A stretch of 64,000 nucleotides of DNA from Polyangiaceae bacterium (GCA_041389725.1 JAWKRG010000005.1:248001-312000); one strand, 5' to 3'; counted from the stretch's first letter, positions 7,699-16,658 are shown. The notes: generated by a model from the sequence alone, not told the origin. Numbers and translations: made by a program.

Positions 7699-9435
7699 AT
7701 GCTCGACCTATCCCAATTCGAACAGCCGAAGATCGCGCCCCGCGCCGTGTTCGACGCCCTCGCGGAAAAGCGCTCACGTCCGCGCTTCATGGTGCCATCC
7801 GAAGGCGGCGATTGGCGTGCGGTGACCTGGGGCGCCTTCGCCGAAGGCATCGAGCGCGCGGCCGCGCATCTCGTTGGGGTTGGCATCGAGCTGGGCGATC
7901 GCGGCGCGGTCTTCGCGCCCAACCGCGTCGAGTGGCTGATGGCGGCCCTGGGCATTCAAGCGGCCGGCGGCGTGATGGTGCCCATCTATCCCGCGAGCAC
8001 ACCGGACCAGGCCGCCTACGTGATCGAACACAGCGACGCAAAGGTCGTGTTCGTGGACACGGCGCCGCTGCTGTCGGCGCTGATCTCGCGTTGGAACGCC
8101 CTCGGCAAGGTCGCGCGCATCGTGACCCTGGACGACGCCGTGCAGCCCATGGATGTGCTGCGCGCGTTGCGAGAGCGCGGCGCCATGGACTTGCCCTCGG
8201 CTGCGGACGTGGAGGCGAAAATCGTGAGCTGGTCGCGAGCGCAGGCCGCTGGGGCGGCAGCATTGCATGACGCTCCATCCCTGGTTCAGCAGCGCATGGA
8301 CGCGGTGAGTTTGGATCAACCCGGGCTCATGCTCTACACCAGCGGCACCACCGGCAATCCGAAGGGCGTGCCGCTCACCCATCGCAACGTGTCGATCAAC
8401 GGCCTGGATTGGCTGCGAAACAACGCGCCGGTGCTGGAAGAGGGCTACGTGGATCTGCTGTGGCTGCCGATGAGCCACATCTTCGGCTTCGGCGAGGCGT
8501 GCCTGGGCAACACCCTGGGCTTCACGAGCTATCTGACGGACCCGGTCAGCGTGCTGTCCAAGCTGCCCGAAGTGAAGCCGAACGTACTGATGAGCGTGCC
8601 AGCATATTGGGAAAAGCTGGCGATTGCCGCGGGCGCGGAACCCGAGGGTGACGCGCGCCGCAAGCGCTTGGCTGAGCTGACGGGCGGACGCCTGCGCTTC
8701 TGTCTGTCGGGCGGCGCGGGCCTCAAACGCGAGGTCAAAGAGCTGTTCTACTCCTGCGGGTTGCTCATCATCGAAGGCTACGGGCTGACCGAGTGCTCAC
8801 CGACCCTGACGCTCAATCGACCCGGCGCGTTCCGTTTCGATTCCGTGGGCCAGCCCTTGCCGAGCGTGCAGCTCAAGCTGGCGGAGGACGGCGAGATCTT
8901 GGCGAAAGGGCCGACGGTGTTCTCGGGCTATCACAAGGACGAGGCGGCGACGCGCGAAGCCTTCGACGACGATGGCTGGTTCAAGACCGGCGACGTGGGT
9001 CGCTTCACCGACGATGGCTTCTTGCAGATTGTGGATCGCAAGAAGGAAATTTTGGTGACGGCCGGGGGCAAGAACGTGCCGCCCGCCAACATCGAGCTGC
9101 GCTTTGCCGACGAGCCGCTGGTGCAGCACGCGGTGGTGTACGGAGACGGCAAGAAGTACTTGGTGCTCGGCCTTTGGCTCGACCCGGAGCAGGTGGACCG
9201 CGCTTTGGGTGACACGGCGCCTCAGGCGCGCAGCGAAGCCATTCGCACGATGGCGCAGGAAGCGGTGGACCGCGTCAACGCGCACCTCGCGAAGTTCGAG
9301 CAGATCAAGAGCTTCCGCATCATGGACGAGCCGCTGACGGTGTCCGGCGGGCTTCTCACGTCGACTTTGAAGGTGCGACGCAAGCAGGTGTACGCTCGCT
9401 TCGCGCCTCAGTTCGAGGGGATGTACGGAGCGTGA
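7699..9435 (+). CDS. Long-chain-type acyl-CoA synthetase (AMP-forming)
   Basis: 578 residues, full length for the ANL family. The P-loop motif YTSGTTGNPKG is near residue 215, then GYGLTE near 360, DGWFKTGDVG near 430, and IVDRKKEILVTAGGKNVPP with the hinge and A8 loop. It activates a fatty or hydroxy-acid with ATP and CoA, probably in the cytosol. A start 7 nt after the mini PhaE gene and a 4-nt overlap with the second phaC-like gene make it part of the operon. It could supply hydroxyacyl-CoA from free acids released by the operon hydrolase; the chain length is not predictable here. Confidence 0.9.
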   Translation: MLDLSQFEQPKIAPRAVFDALAEKRSRPRFMVPSEGGDWRAVTWGAFAEGIERAAAHLVGVGIELGDRGAVFAPNRVEWLMAALGIQAAGGVMVPIYPASTPDQAAYVIEHSDAKVVFVDTAPLLSALISRWNALGKVARIVTLDDAVQPMDVLRALRERGAMDLPSAADVEAKIVSWSRAQAAGAAALHDAPSLVQQRMDAVSLDQPGLMLYTSGTTGNPKGVPLTHRNVSINGLDWLRNNAPVLEEGYVDLLWLPMSHIFGFGEACLGNTLGFTSYLTDPVSVLSKLPEVKPNVLMSVPAYWEKLAIAAGAEPEGDARRKRLAELTGGRLRFCLSGGAGLKREVKELFYSCGLLIIEGYGLTECSPTLTLNRPGAFRFDSVGQPLPSVQLKLAEDGEILAKGPTVFSGYHKDEAATREAFDDDGWFKTGDVGRFTDDGFLQIVDRKKEILVTAGGKNVPPANIELRFADEPLVQHAVVYGDGKKYLVLGLWLDPEQVDRALGDTAPQARSEAIRTMAQEAVDRVNAHLAKFEQIKSFRIMDEPLTVSGGLLTSTLKVRRKQVYARFAPQFEGMYGA

Positions 9436-10592
9436 ATCGCTGGTTCAATCTGCTGCGGCGGGTGAGCGCGCCGCCGCCGGCCGTGGGGCAGACGCCCCAC
9501 GACGTGATCCACCACGAGAACAAGTGGCGGCTCTTGCGCTATCGCCCGCGCGCCGAAGGACCCAGCGCCAAGACGCCGATTCTGCTCGTGCCGTCGCTGA
9601 TCAACCGTCACTACGTGCTCGACCTGATGCCGGGCAAGAGCTTCGCCGAGTGGCTGGTCGCTCAGGGCTTCGACACTTACATCATCGATTGGGGCACTCC
9701 CGGCGCCGAGGACCGCTACCTGACCTTCGACGACGTGTGCGATGGCTACTTGGCGCGCGCGCTTTCCGTCACGACTCGCACCGCGAAGGCGGAGCAAGCG
9801 CACGTGCTCGGCTACTGCATGGGAGGAACCCTGGCGGCCATCCACGCTGCCGCGCGCCCCGAGCGAGTGGCGACGCTCACCGCCTTGGCGGCGCCCATCG
9901 GCTTTCACGACGACGGCCTGCTCAGCGCGTGGACCCGCAGCAAAGGCTTCGACGTCAGCGCCATGGTTCAGGGCTTTGGCAACGTGCCCTGGCAGTTGAT
10001 GCAGGGCGCCTTTCACCTGCTGCGACCGACGCTGAACCTGAGCAAAGCGGTGCATGTCATCGACCGCGCGTGGGATGACGAGTTCTTGGATGGCTTTTTC
10101 GCGCTGGAGACCTGGGGCAACGACAACGTGTCGTTCCCGGGTGAGTGCTATCAGCGCTACATCGAGGAGCTGTGGCGCAAGGATGCGCTCTTGCGGGGCG
10201 ACTTCACGCTGTCGGGCAAGCCCGTGCAGCTGTCGAACATCTCTTGCCCCGTGCTCGCCATCACCTTCGAGCACGACAACATCGTGCCGCACGAAAGCGC
10301 GCGGGTGCTCTTGGATCGCGTGTCGAGCTCAGACAAGGTGCACTTGCATTTGCCTGGGGGTCACGTGGGCGCGGTGGTGAGCAAGAAGGCAAAGCAGACG
10401 CTGTGGCCGAAGCTCGCGGACTTCTGGTTGCAGCGGGACGCGGCGGCGCATGCGAAGGACGCGGCGGACGCGAAGGCGAAGACGCGCACGCGTACCAAGG
10501 ACGCGACGGCGAAGGACGCGGCGGGACACACAAAGGCCAAGACGCGCGCGAGTGCCAAGGGTGAGCGCGGCCGACAGCGGCGCACCGGCTGA
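9432..10592 (+). CDS. Second PhaC-like PHA synthase with basic C-terminal tail
   Basis: 386 residues. The synthase core has VPSLINRHYVLDLMPG near residue 53, nucleophile Cys129 in GYCMGG, Asp282 in FEHDNIVP and His311 in GGHVG, so the catalytic triad is complete. From about residue 337 the protein ends in a 50-residue tail made almost only of Ala, Lys, Asp, Thr, Arg and Gly, absent from the paralogue at 599. The tail resembles the Lys/Ala-rich DNA-binding tails of histone H1-like proteins and of PhaM. The GTG start overlaps the preceding stop by 4 nt. It probably polymerises the CoA esters made by the adjacent synthetase. Confidence 0.85.
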   Translation: MNRWFNLLRRVSAPPPAVGQTPHDVIHHENKWRLLRYRPRAEGPSAKTPILLVPSLINRHYVLDLMPGKSFAEWLVAQGFDTYIIDWGTPGAEDRYLTFDDVCDGYLARALSVTTRTAKAEQAHVLGYCMGGTLAAIHAAARPERVATLTALAAPIGFHDDGLLSAWTRSKGFDVSAMVQGFGNVPWQLMQGAFHLLRPTLNLSKAVHVIDRAWDDEFLDGFFALETWGNDNVSFPGECYQRYIEELWRKDALLRGDFTLSGKPVQLSNISCPVLAITFEHDNIVPHESARVLLDRVSSSDKVHLHLPGGHVGAVVSKKAKQTLWPKLADFWLQRDAAAHAKDAADAKAKTRTRTKDATAKDAAGHTKAKTRASAKGERGRQRRTG

Positions 10593-10697
10593 CGCGTCCT
10601 CGACGCCGACGCCCATCTGTCGGATACGTTTGGGCGGGAGGGCTCGAGGGGTGGGATGCGCGCTGCCACACGCCGAAAACGCGCGAAATCCGGCTAC

Positions 10698-10726
10698 TGG
10701 ACAAAATGTAGTCAAGTGACTACATT
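10698..10726 (+). promoter_or_regulatory. Promoter of the tetR-amidohydrolase pair
   Basis: TGGACA at 10698-10703 (-35-like), exactly 17 bp, then TACATT at 10721-10726 (-10-like). Transcription would begin around 10733, at or next to the ATG at 10734, giving a leaderless or nearly leaderless message; no ribosome-binding site is seen before that ATG. Confidence 0.5.
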
Positions 10727-10727
10727 T
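10704..10727. promoter_or_regulatory. TetR-type operator
   Basis: Perfect 11-bp inverted repeat, AAATGTAGTCA and its complement, separated by AG. It covers the promoter spacer and the whole -10 element of the tetR gene, so binding would exclude RNA polymerase. Size and symmetry fit a TetR dimer site, and negative autoregulation is the simple reading. Confidence 0.8.
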
Positions 10728-10733
10728 GCTCCC

Positions 10734-11333
10734 ATGCCGGAAATGAACCCCTCCGAGCGCACCCAGGCAGTGAAGGACGCCTTGGTCGAAGCGCTGATCC
10801 GTCTGATGAAGGACGAGAATCTCGACGCGATCTCGGTGCGCGCCATCGGCGCCGAGGCCGGGATCAACCACGGGCTCATCCATCGGCACTTCGGTTCGAA
10901 AGAGGAACTGGTTCGGGCGGCCGCGCGAGCGGTCAGCGCGCGCTTCTTCGAGCTTTCGCCTGAACGGGAAATGCTCTCGCACACCTTCGCCCTGATCGAC
11001 GCCGATCCGGCGCTCGTGCCTGCGGTCGCACGCTTGTGCTTGGACGGCCACGCGGACCGGTTGGCCGCGGCGGCACCCTCGGACGCCGCCCTGGCTCGCG
11101 CCGTCGCACCGATCGCTCGTGCCCTGGAGCGCGTGGGGTTTGCCACTTCGCTCGACCCATACGTCGCAAATGCGTTGGCGACGGCGGCGCTGCTCGGCTG
11201 GTTCACATTTCGCCCGTTGTTCGAGACGGCGTTCGGCGTGGGCCCCGATGCGCACCAACAGGTCCAAGGACTGCTCGCGCTCCTGGACGAGATTACGGCA
11301 CCCGAGCCCAAGGGCGGAAAGGCAGAACCATGA
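10734..11333 (+). CDS. TetR/AcrR-family transcriptional repressor
   Basis: 199 residues from the ATG at 10734 (a second ATG at 10743 is possible). The N-terminal helix-turn-helix is typical: RAIGAEAGINHGLIHRHFGS near residue 40, with KEELVRAA after it. The C-terminal ligand domain is all-helical and unassigned. The gene overlaps the amidohydrolase gene by 4 nt (ATGA) and is preceded by a perfect 24-bp operator, so it probably senses a substrate or product of that enzyme and represses both genes. An earlier ATG at 10656 would place the operator inside the coding region and was rejected. Confidence 0.87.
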   Translation: MPEMNPSERTQAVKDALVEALIRLMKDENLDAISVRAIGAEAGINHGLIHRHFGSKEELVRAAARAVSARFFELSPEREMLSHTFALIDADPALVPAVARLCLDGHADRLAAAAPSDAALARAVAPIARALERVGFATSLDPYVANALATAALLGWFTFRPLFETAFGVGPDAHQQVQGLLALLDEITAPEPKGGKAEP

Positions 11334-12751
11334 AGCACACCATCACCGCGGCCGGGCTCTTCGACGGCACGCGCTTTCACAACAAGCCGGTCAGCATCGA
11401 CGTCGAGGGAGAGCGAATCGCCGCGGTCCGCTTCGATGCGAACTCGGCATCCGCCTGTCCGCAGACGCGGTTCGAGCAGCACTTCGTCATGCCAGGCATG
11501 ATCAACGCGCACACTCACATTGCGCGCGGTGGAATGTTCGAGGCCGAAGAGCCCGTGATGTTGCGCCAAATGGCCCAGAACCTGGCCGGCACGCTGGACT
11601 CCGGCGTCACGACCGTCGGTGACATGGGATGCACCGCGGGGCTCATCACCTCGCTTCGCGAACACACCTCGGCATCGGTCGCGGGCGGTCCGGACATCCT
11701 GGCGTCGGGTCCCCTGCTGACGGCTCCCAAGGGCTACCCACTCAACTGGCTGTCGCCGATGCATCGCACGCTTGGTGTCGCGGTGCCGTGCTCCAACGAG
11801 CGCGAAACGGCTCGAACAGTACAGCGCCTACGCGAGCGCGGCGTCGACCACATCAAGCTGGCGTTCATGGACACGTCGTTCCAAGAGCAGCCCATGCCGA
11901 CGCTCGAAAGCGCGGTCGCCCGCGCTGCGGCGGACGAAGCGCACCGACTCGGGATGCGGGTGTATGCCCACGCGCATAGTCTCGGCGACTATCACCGCGC
12001 TCTCGACGCCGGGGTCGACGCATTGATGCACTCGTGCTTCGAGCCCCTCGACCAAGAAACCGTGCGCCGGATCGCAGACACGGGCATGGCGATGACGCCG
12101 ACGCTGTTCGCGTACGAATCGGTGTGCGTCGGGGCGGAGCAGCATTGGGATCAAGACGGCCACTACACCCAGGGCATCACTGGGCCGTTGCTGCGATCGT
12201 GGACGCGATTCGCCGAGGCCTATCGCGAAAGCGGCAACGTGGTGCCGGACATGTACCCGCCAGCCGGGGTCCGTCGAGCTCGTGCGGACGAGTTGATGCG
12301 CGTCGCCGCGGCCAACCTCGTGTTGCTTCGGGACGTGGGTGTACCCGTCGCATTCGGCAGCGACGCGGCCTACGGCTTTTGCCGAATGGACCGCCCCCTG
12401 GACGAGCTATCCGCCATGGGTCGCGCCGGCTTGTCTCACCAAGAGGTGCTCGTTGCCGCTACGAGGGCGGCCGCGGACCTGCTTCGCCTCGCGGACCGCG
12501 GGCGCATCGCCCCGGGCTGTCGCGCGGATCTCGTGGTCGTGCCCAGCTCGGTCCGCACGGATCTGGACGCGCTCCAGCACATCGTGGCCGTGTTTCGTCG
12601 CGGTCAGCGCGTGCTTCCATTGGGCGGAGCGCGCGCATCCACGCCGGCGCTTCGCCACGTGCTCCGTCGCGCTCGGGCGATGGCGGCGGCCTCGCGGGGC
12701 ATCGCGCGCACCGTAGGGAGTGCATGCCTCGACGTTCTGGCGAGCGCATAG
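11330..12751 (+). CDS. Amidohydrolase-superfamily metal-dependent hydrolase
   Basis: 473 residues. The metal-binding motif NAHTH (His61, His63) follows an N-terminal beta-sandwich; Lys176 in HIKLAF, His214/216 in YAHAH, His234 in MHSCFEP and Asp345 in FGSDAAYG complete the usual site. The C-terminal GCRADLVVV strand is typical of imidazolonepropionase-like and prolidase-like hydrolases. The C-terminus is extended by about 40 residues rich in Arg and Ala. No signal peptide is seen, so it is cytosolic. The start overlaps the tetR stop. The substrate, probably a cyclic amide, N-acyl compound or lactone, cannot be named from sequence. Confidence 0.85.
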   Translation: MKHTITAAGLFDGTRFHNKPVSIDVEGERIAAVRFDANSASACPQTRFEQHFVMPGMINAHTHIARGGMFEAEEPVMLRQMAQNLAGTLDSGVTTVGDMGCTAGLITSLREHTSASVAGGPDILASGPLLTAPKGYPLNWLSPMHRTLGVAVPCSNERETARTVQRLRERGVDHIKLAFMDTSFQEQPMPTLESAVARAAADEAHRLGMRVYAHAHSLGDYHRALDAGVDALMHSCFEPLDQETVRRIADTGMAMTPTLFAYESVCVGAEQHWDQDGHYTQGITGPLLRSWTRFAEAYRESGNVVPDMYPPAGVRRARADELMRVAAANLVLLRDVGVPVAFGSDAAYGFCRMDRPLDELSAMGRAGLSHQEVLVAATRAAADLLRLADRGRIAPGCRADLVVVPSSVRTDLDALQHIVAVFRRGQRVLPLGGARASTPALRHVLRRARAMAAASRGIARTVGSACLDVLASA

Positions 12752-12998
12752 CCTGGAGGTGTGGGCGAGGGTGTGGCTGATGTACTCGGGCCTCCTTCCC
12801 AGCGTCCGCGGTCCAATGTCTCCCGCCCTGATTTTCGCTCCTTCCCAGCCGCGTCAAAAGTCCTCGCGTCCAGGGCCCGGACGATCGCCGCGTGACGTTT
12901 CGCACTCGTCCTTCGTTTGGATCAAGCGTCGGCTGATCTCGAGTCTAGCCGAGCTTCTGGCGGCCGAACGACGCGCCGCGTCATCCGGGACGAGATCG
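12752..12998. other. Intergenic stretch without recognisable gene
   Basis: About 250 bases between the amidohydrolase gene and the Cys-repeat lipoprotein gene. I see no convincing ORF, terminator hairpin or promoter consensus in it. Confidence 0.5.
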
Positions 12999-15785
12999 AT
13001 GAAACTTGCACGATTCTGGCTTGTGCTTGGTCTGGCGCTGTTCGCGGCCCTGGTTGGCTGCGCCACCGAAGACACGGACTTGGACTCATCGACGCAAAGC
13101 CTGCGTCCAGTCTGTGGCAACGACGTGTGCGAGGCGGGGGAGTCCAGCTTCGACTGCGCCGAGGATTGCGCCGGCTGTGCTGGAGGAAAATGCGGCAGCT
13201 GCGGCAACGGCGTGGTCGAGGCCGGTGAGAACTGCGACGGTGAGGCCTTCGTCAAAGCCTGCACGGATTTCGACTACGTGGGCGGAGGGGTCAGCTGCAA
13301 TGAAGACTGCACGCTCGACATCATTGGCTGCTGCAACGACACCTGCGACAAGAAGGGTGCGCTGCGCTGCGACGGCAACAGCATCCAGTCTTGCAACGAA
13401 GCCAAGGGCTGCCGTCTATGGCAGCCCATCACGAACTGTGCCGACGAGGGTCAAGGCTGCAGCGAAGCCAGTGGCACGCCGGTCTGCGACGGTTGCGTGC
13501 CTGGCTGTCCGACGCAAGGCGCCACCCACTGCAACGGCACCGAGGTAGAAACCTGTGAGGTCGGGGTCAGCGGTTGCTTGGACTGGATCGGAACTCAGGA
13601 CTGCATGGCCACGGGTCAGAGCTGTGACGAGAGCAGCGGCAGTGCCACGTGCTCCGGTAAGTGTGTGAACCAGTGCAACGTCCTTGGCGCGACCCAGTGT
13701 AGCGGGAATGACCAACAGACCTGCAAAGACAACGGCAGTGGTTGCCTGTTCTGGTCCACCACGGAGAAGTGCGCCGCCTCGGGCGGGAGCTGCGACAGCA
13801 AGACGAACAAATGCGTGGTCGGCTGCGCCAACCAGTGCGCCAAGGAAGGCTTGCAGACGTGCATCGGCAGCGTGGTGAACACCTGCAAGAAGGACGCAAA
13901 GAACTGCCTGATGTTTTCGCCGGGCGAGGACTGCACCGCCAAGGGCAGCGGCTACCAGTGCAAGTTGACGGGTCCGCAGACCGCTTCCTGCGAGCCCAAC
14001 TGCACCGATCCGTGCACGACCATTGGCGCGCAGCGTTGCCAGTTCAACGCCATCCAGACCTGCAGTCTGCTTGGAACGAGCTGCAAGCAGTGGCAAGACA
14101 GCACTACCTGCCCGGTGGGGCAGACCTGCGACGCATCGGGCGGCACGCCGGCCTGTGCGGCTGTCCCGATCACCGGGGAGGACTGCGGCACTGCCTGGGA
14201 AGTGAAGGCGGGCACGACGACCGTGAACTGGACCGCGAGCAAGGCAGACCATCTGACGGTGAAGCCCGCATGCAACACGTCGACGCTCACGGGCCCCGAC
14301 GTCGTGCTGCGCTACAATCCGAGCTTCAACGGCAGCATCGATCTCTCCGTCGACAAGCCCGCGAACACGCGCTGGGCCTTCGTCGTTTCCGACCAGAGCT
14401 GCGGAACGCTGACCCCGACGCTGGCGTGCAGCAGTGAGTATGCGCTCACTTCCCTGGATGCCACGGTCCCTGTCAGCGCGAACACGCCGGTCTACATCTA
14501 CCTGCGGGACACGACCACGGGCTCCGCGCAGCTGGAGAACCCGCTGACCATCCACGTCACCGAGCTCGACTGTGCGTTGTTTTCCCCTGCCGCCACCGTG
14601 GTGCAGCCGCCGAACGGTTCCACCACGACGACGCTATCGCCGAACGTCGAGGTGGCCTTCGACTCACCCGTCAACCCGGCCAAAGGCGTGGTCACGCTCA
14701 AGGGCGTGACGGCGAACCTGAGCTTCGATCTGTCCCTGAGCCCGGCTGGCGTGCAGTGGTCGAACGCCAACAAGACACTGACCCTCGCAACCCCAGCGCT
14801 GCCAGCCGGGGAGGACGTCACGGTCAGCTGGACGGGGCTCGAAGACGCGACCTGCAAGAAGGCCGTTGCAGTTCCCAATTGGGCCTTCAAGGTCGTCACG
14901 CCGCCCTGCAGTCCGGGTGCAGGCGGCATGATCGGCTCGACGGTTACGCGTTTCCAGACCGGAGCGCCTGCCGCCTTCTCGGAATTCTACGTGGCTGCGG
15001 ACGGCGACCCCGCGGGCTGGGTGTACGTGGGTGGGAGCAACGCGCTCTATCGCACCAAGAAGACCGGCAGCGCGTGGGACAACGTGTACGCCGCCGCGGC
15101 ACTCAGCAGTTCCACGGTCGGCTACGCCATGCTGATAGACGCCGACAACATCTTCACGGTCGGCAGTCTGACGTCGGGCAACAGCAAACGCATCTTCCAG
15201 ATCAGTAGCGACAAGGGTGCGAGCTGGTCTTTGGTGGACTACGCGCAGTTCGAGGGCTATCCCTTCGACGACTTCCAGGCAGCGGTCAGCTACAAGGGTG
15301 AGATCTTCGCGCTGACGAACGAGAGCTCCACCTCTCAGGACACGCAGATCTGGCGCATGCCCGCGAGCGGCGTCGCACCTGTCAGCGCGAAGCTCGATCG
15401 GGACGTGCTTGGCCAGTACTACTGCAGCGGGCTAGGTGTGGACGATACGAACTTCTACGTCGCGTGCGGCTCCACCAATCGTCTGGTCAGGGTGGCACGA
15501 GGCAACGGCGCCGTGTCCCTGATCACTGACGTGTTTCCCCTTCCGACCAGCGCCATCGGCATGGCGGTCCACGATCAAGACGCCGACGGCAAAGCCGACT
15601 TCATCTATTACACCGGCAGCGAAGGCACCGTGTACTTCGTCTGTGACCCGGGCGGTAAGGCCTATGCGGACAAGCTGGTCAGCTACAACTCTGGAAGCTC
15701 CGAGTACGGCTTGGGCTTCGATGCCAAAGCGAAACAGTTGTACACCTTTGACAGCACGACCAGGGAATTGGTGGTCATCCACTAG
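12999..15785 (+). CDS. Large Cys-repeat lipoprotein with Ig-like and propeller-like regions
   Basis: 928 residues. A lipoprotein signal ends in LVGC near residue 22. Next come short Cys modules (CGNDVCEAGE, CGNGVVEAGENCDG, the myxobacterial Cys-rich disulfide repeat type). Five consecutive repeats of about 50-60 residues follow to about residue 390, each with the pattern CxxxGxxxCxGxxxxxC then GCLxW and a CxxxGxxC close. A beta-sandwich region follows, with an SbsA-type Ig-like domain around 540-640 (PPNGSTTTTLSPNVEVAFD). The last 290 residues look like a beta-propeller (repeated YVGGSNALYRTKK, IFQISSDKGASW). It is likely surface-exposed and adhesive or structural. No catalytic motif is seen. 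Confidence 0.75.
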   Translation: MKLARFWLVLGLALFAALVGCATEDTDLDSSTQSLRPVCGNDVCEAGESSFDCAEDCAGCAGGKCGSCGNGVVEAGENCDGEAFVKACTDFDYVGGGVSCNEDCTLDIIGCCNDTCDKKGALRCDGNSIQSCNEAKGCRLWQPITNCADEGQGCSEASGTPVCDGCVPGCPTQGATHCNGTEVETCEVGVSGCLDWIGTQDCMATGQSCDESSGSATCSGKCVNQCNVLGATQCSGNDQQTCKDNGSGCLFWSTTEKCAASGGSCDSKTNKCVVGCANQCAKEGLQTCIGSVVNTCKKDAKNCLMFSPGEDCTAKGSGYQCKLTGPQTASCEPNCTDPCTTIGAQRCQFNAIQTCSLLGTSCKQWQDSTTCPVGQTCDASGGTPACAAVPITGEDCGTAWEVKAGTTTVNWTASKADHLTVKPACNTSTLTGPDVVLRYNPSFNGSIDLSVDKPANTRWAFVVSDQSCGTLTPTLACSSEYALTSLDATVPVSANTPVYIYLRDTTTGSAQLENPLTIHVTELDCALFSPAATVVQPPNGSTTTTLSPNVEVAFDSPVNPAKGVVTLKGVTANLSFDLSLSPAGVQWSNANKTLTLATPALPAGEDVTVSWTGLEDATCKKAVAVPNWAFKVVTPPCSPGAGGMIGSTVTRFQTGAPAAFSEFYVAADGDPAGWVYVGGSNALYRTKKTGSAWDNVYAAAALSSSTVGYAMLIDADNIFTVGSLTSGNSKRIFQISSDKGASWSLVDYAQFEGYPFDDFQAAVSYKGEIFALTNESSTSQDTQIWRMPASGVAPVSAKLDRDVLGQYYCSGLGVDDTNFYVACGSTNRLVRVARGNGAVSLITDVFPLPTSAIGMAVHDQDADGKADFIYYTGSEGTVYFVCDPGGKAYADKLVSYNSGSSEYGLGFDAKAKQLYTFDSTTRELVVIH

Positions 15786-15838
15786 CTAGTGCCGCGCGCG
15801 CCTGACGGGCTTCTCGCAGCGCAGAGAGAGCCGGACCT

Positions 15839-16624
15839 TCATCGCGAGATCGCCGGTCCCCGTTCTGCGAGCTTGCCCTCTAGTTCCGCGACGAGTGCGT
15901 GCGGGCGAGTGGAAAACACACCGTCTACGCCGCGCGCGAACAGCTCACGTGCTTGCTGCGCGTCGTCGATCACCCACGCCCAAACCGGATCGCCAGCGTC
16001 CCGCGCGGCTCGAAGCAGACGTGGATGCAGCACGTCGAGGCCTCGAAAGCGAGGTGGCACCATCCATATCTGTCCGCGCGGAGCCCGGCCTTTCAGACCA
16101 AGGTGTGCGCAAACCAGAAGCGCCAGAGCCTCCCACGCGGTCGCAGAGGTCCGCACCGTGGGCACCCGTTCGCGTATGGCAGCGACGGCGGCCGCGCGCT
16201 CGCTGGCGACGACCACGCGCTCCTGCGAAGACGTACCCAGATCCTGGAGCCAGTCGCACAATGCTCGCAGCGTCGTGGCTCCCTCATCGTGCAGCTCGAC
16301 GATCAACTCCAGGTCACCAGCCGATTCCCATGCGTTTCGAAGGGTGATGAGGCGGTGGTTTCCTTCCTTTGTCCTCAGCTCGTCGAGCGCGGAAAGATCG
16401 TGATCGTCGACGCGACCCCTACCGTTGGTCGTTCGGTCTAGGGTGGCGTCGTGGTGCACCACGAGGTGGCCGTCACGGCTGCTCCGTACGTCGACCTCCA
16501 GGGCGACGCGGTGGCGGCGCGCGCACCGCGACAACGCGACAGTGGCCTCTATCGCAAGGCGGGTGTTTTCCGGATACTCTGCCGCGCCTCCCGCCTTGGC
16601 GATGATGAGCGGAGGATCTTGCAT
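15839..16624 (-). CDS. GDPD-fold protein lacking the first catalytic His
   Basis: 261 residues. The glycerophosphodiester phosphodiesterase TIM-barrel is recognisable from YPENT (residues 17-21), EVDV (43-46), DGHLVVHHDATLDRTT, ELHDEG and the C-terminal WVIDD and GVDGVFSTRP. The invariant N-terminal HRG, whose His is one of two acid-base catalysts, is replaced by KAGG at residues 10-13. The second His (57/58), Glu43 and Asp45 remain. There is no signal peptide, so it is cytosolic. It may be inactive, altered in chemistry, or a binding protein. The start was chosen as the ATG at 16624, which leaves a 57-bp divergent region to the crp/fnr gene. Confidence 0.75.
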   Translation of the reverse strand: MQDPPLIIAKAGGAAEYPENTRLAIEATVALSRCARRHRVALEVDVRSSRDGHLVVHHDATLDRTTNGRGRVDDHDLSALDELRTKEGNHRLITLRNAWESAGDLELIVELHDEGATTLRALCDWLQDLGTSSQERVVVASERAAAVAAIRERVPTVRTSATAWEALALLVCAHLGLKGRAPRGQIWMVPPRFRGLDVLHPRLLRAARDAGDPVWAWVIDDAQQARELFARGVDGVFSTRPHALVAELEGKLAERGPAISR

Positions 16625-16658
16625 TAGCGAGTCCTCGCTCGAGGTCGCGTTCCTGTCA

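Noticed and set aside
13416..14555. 379-codon minus-strand frame over the Cys-repeat lipoprotein
   Set aside because: Antisense shadow of a gene with a signal peptide, repeats and a good start.
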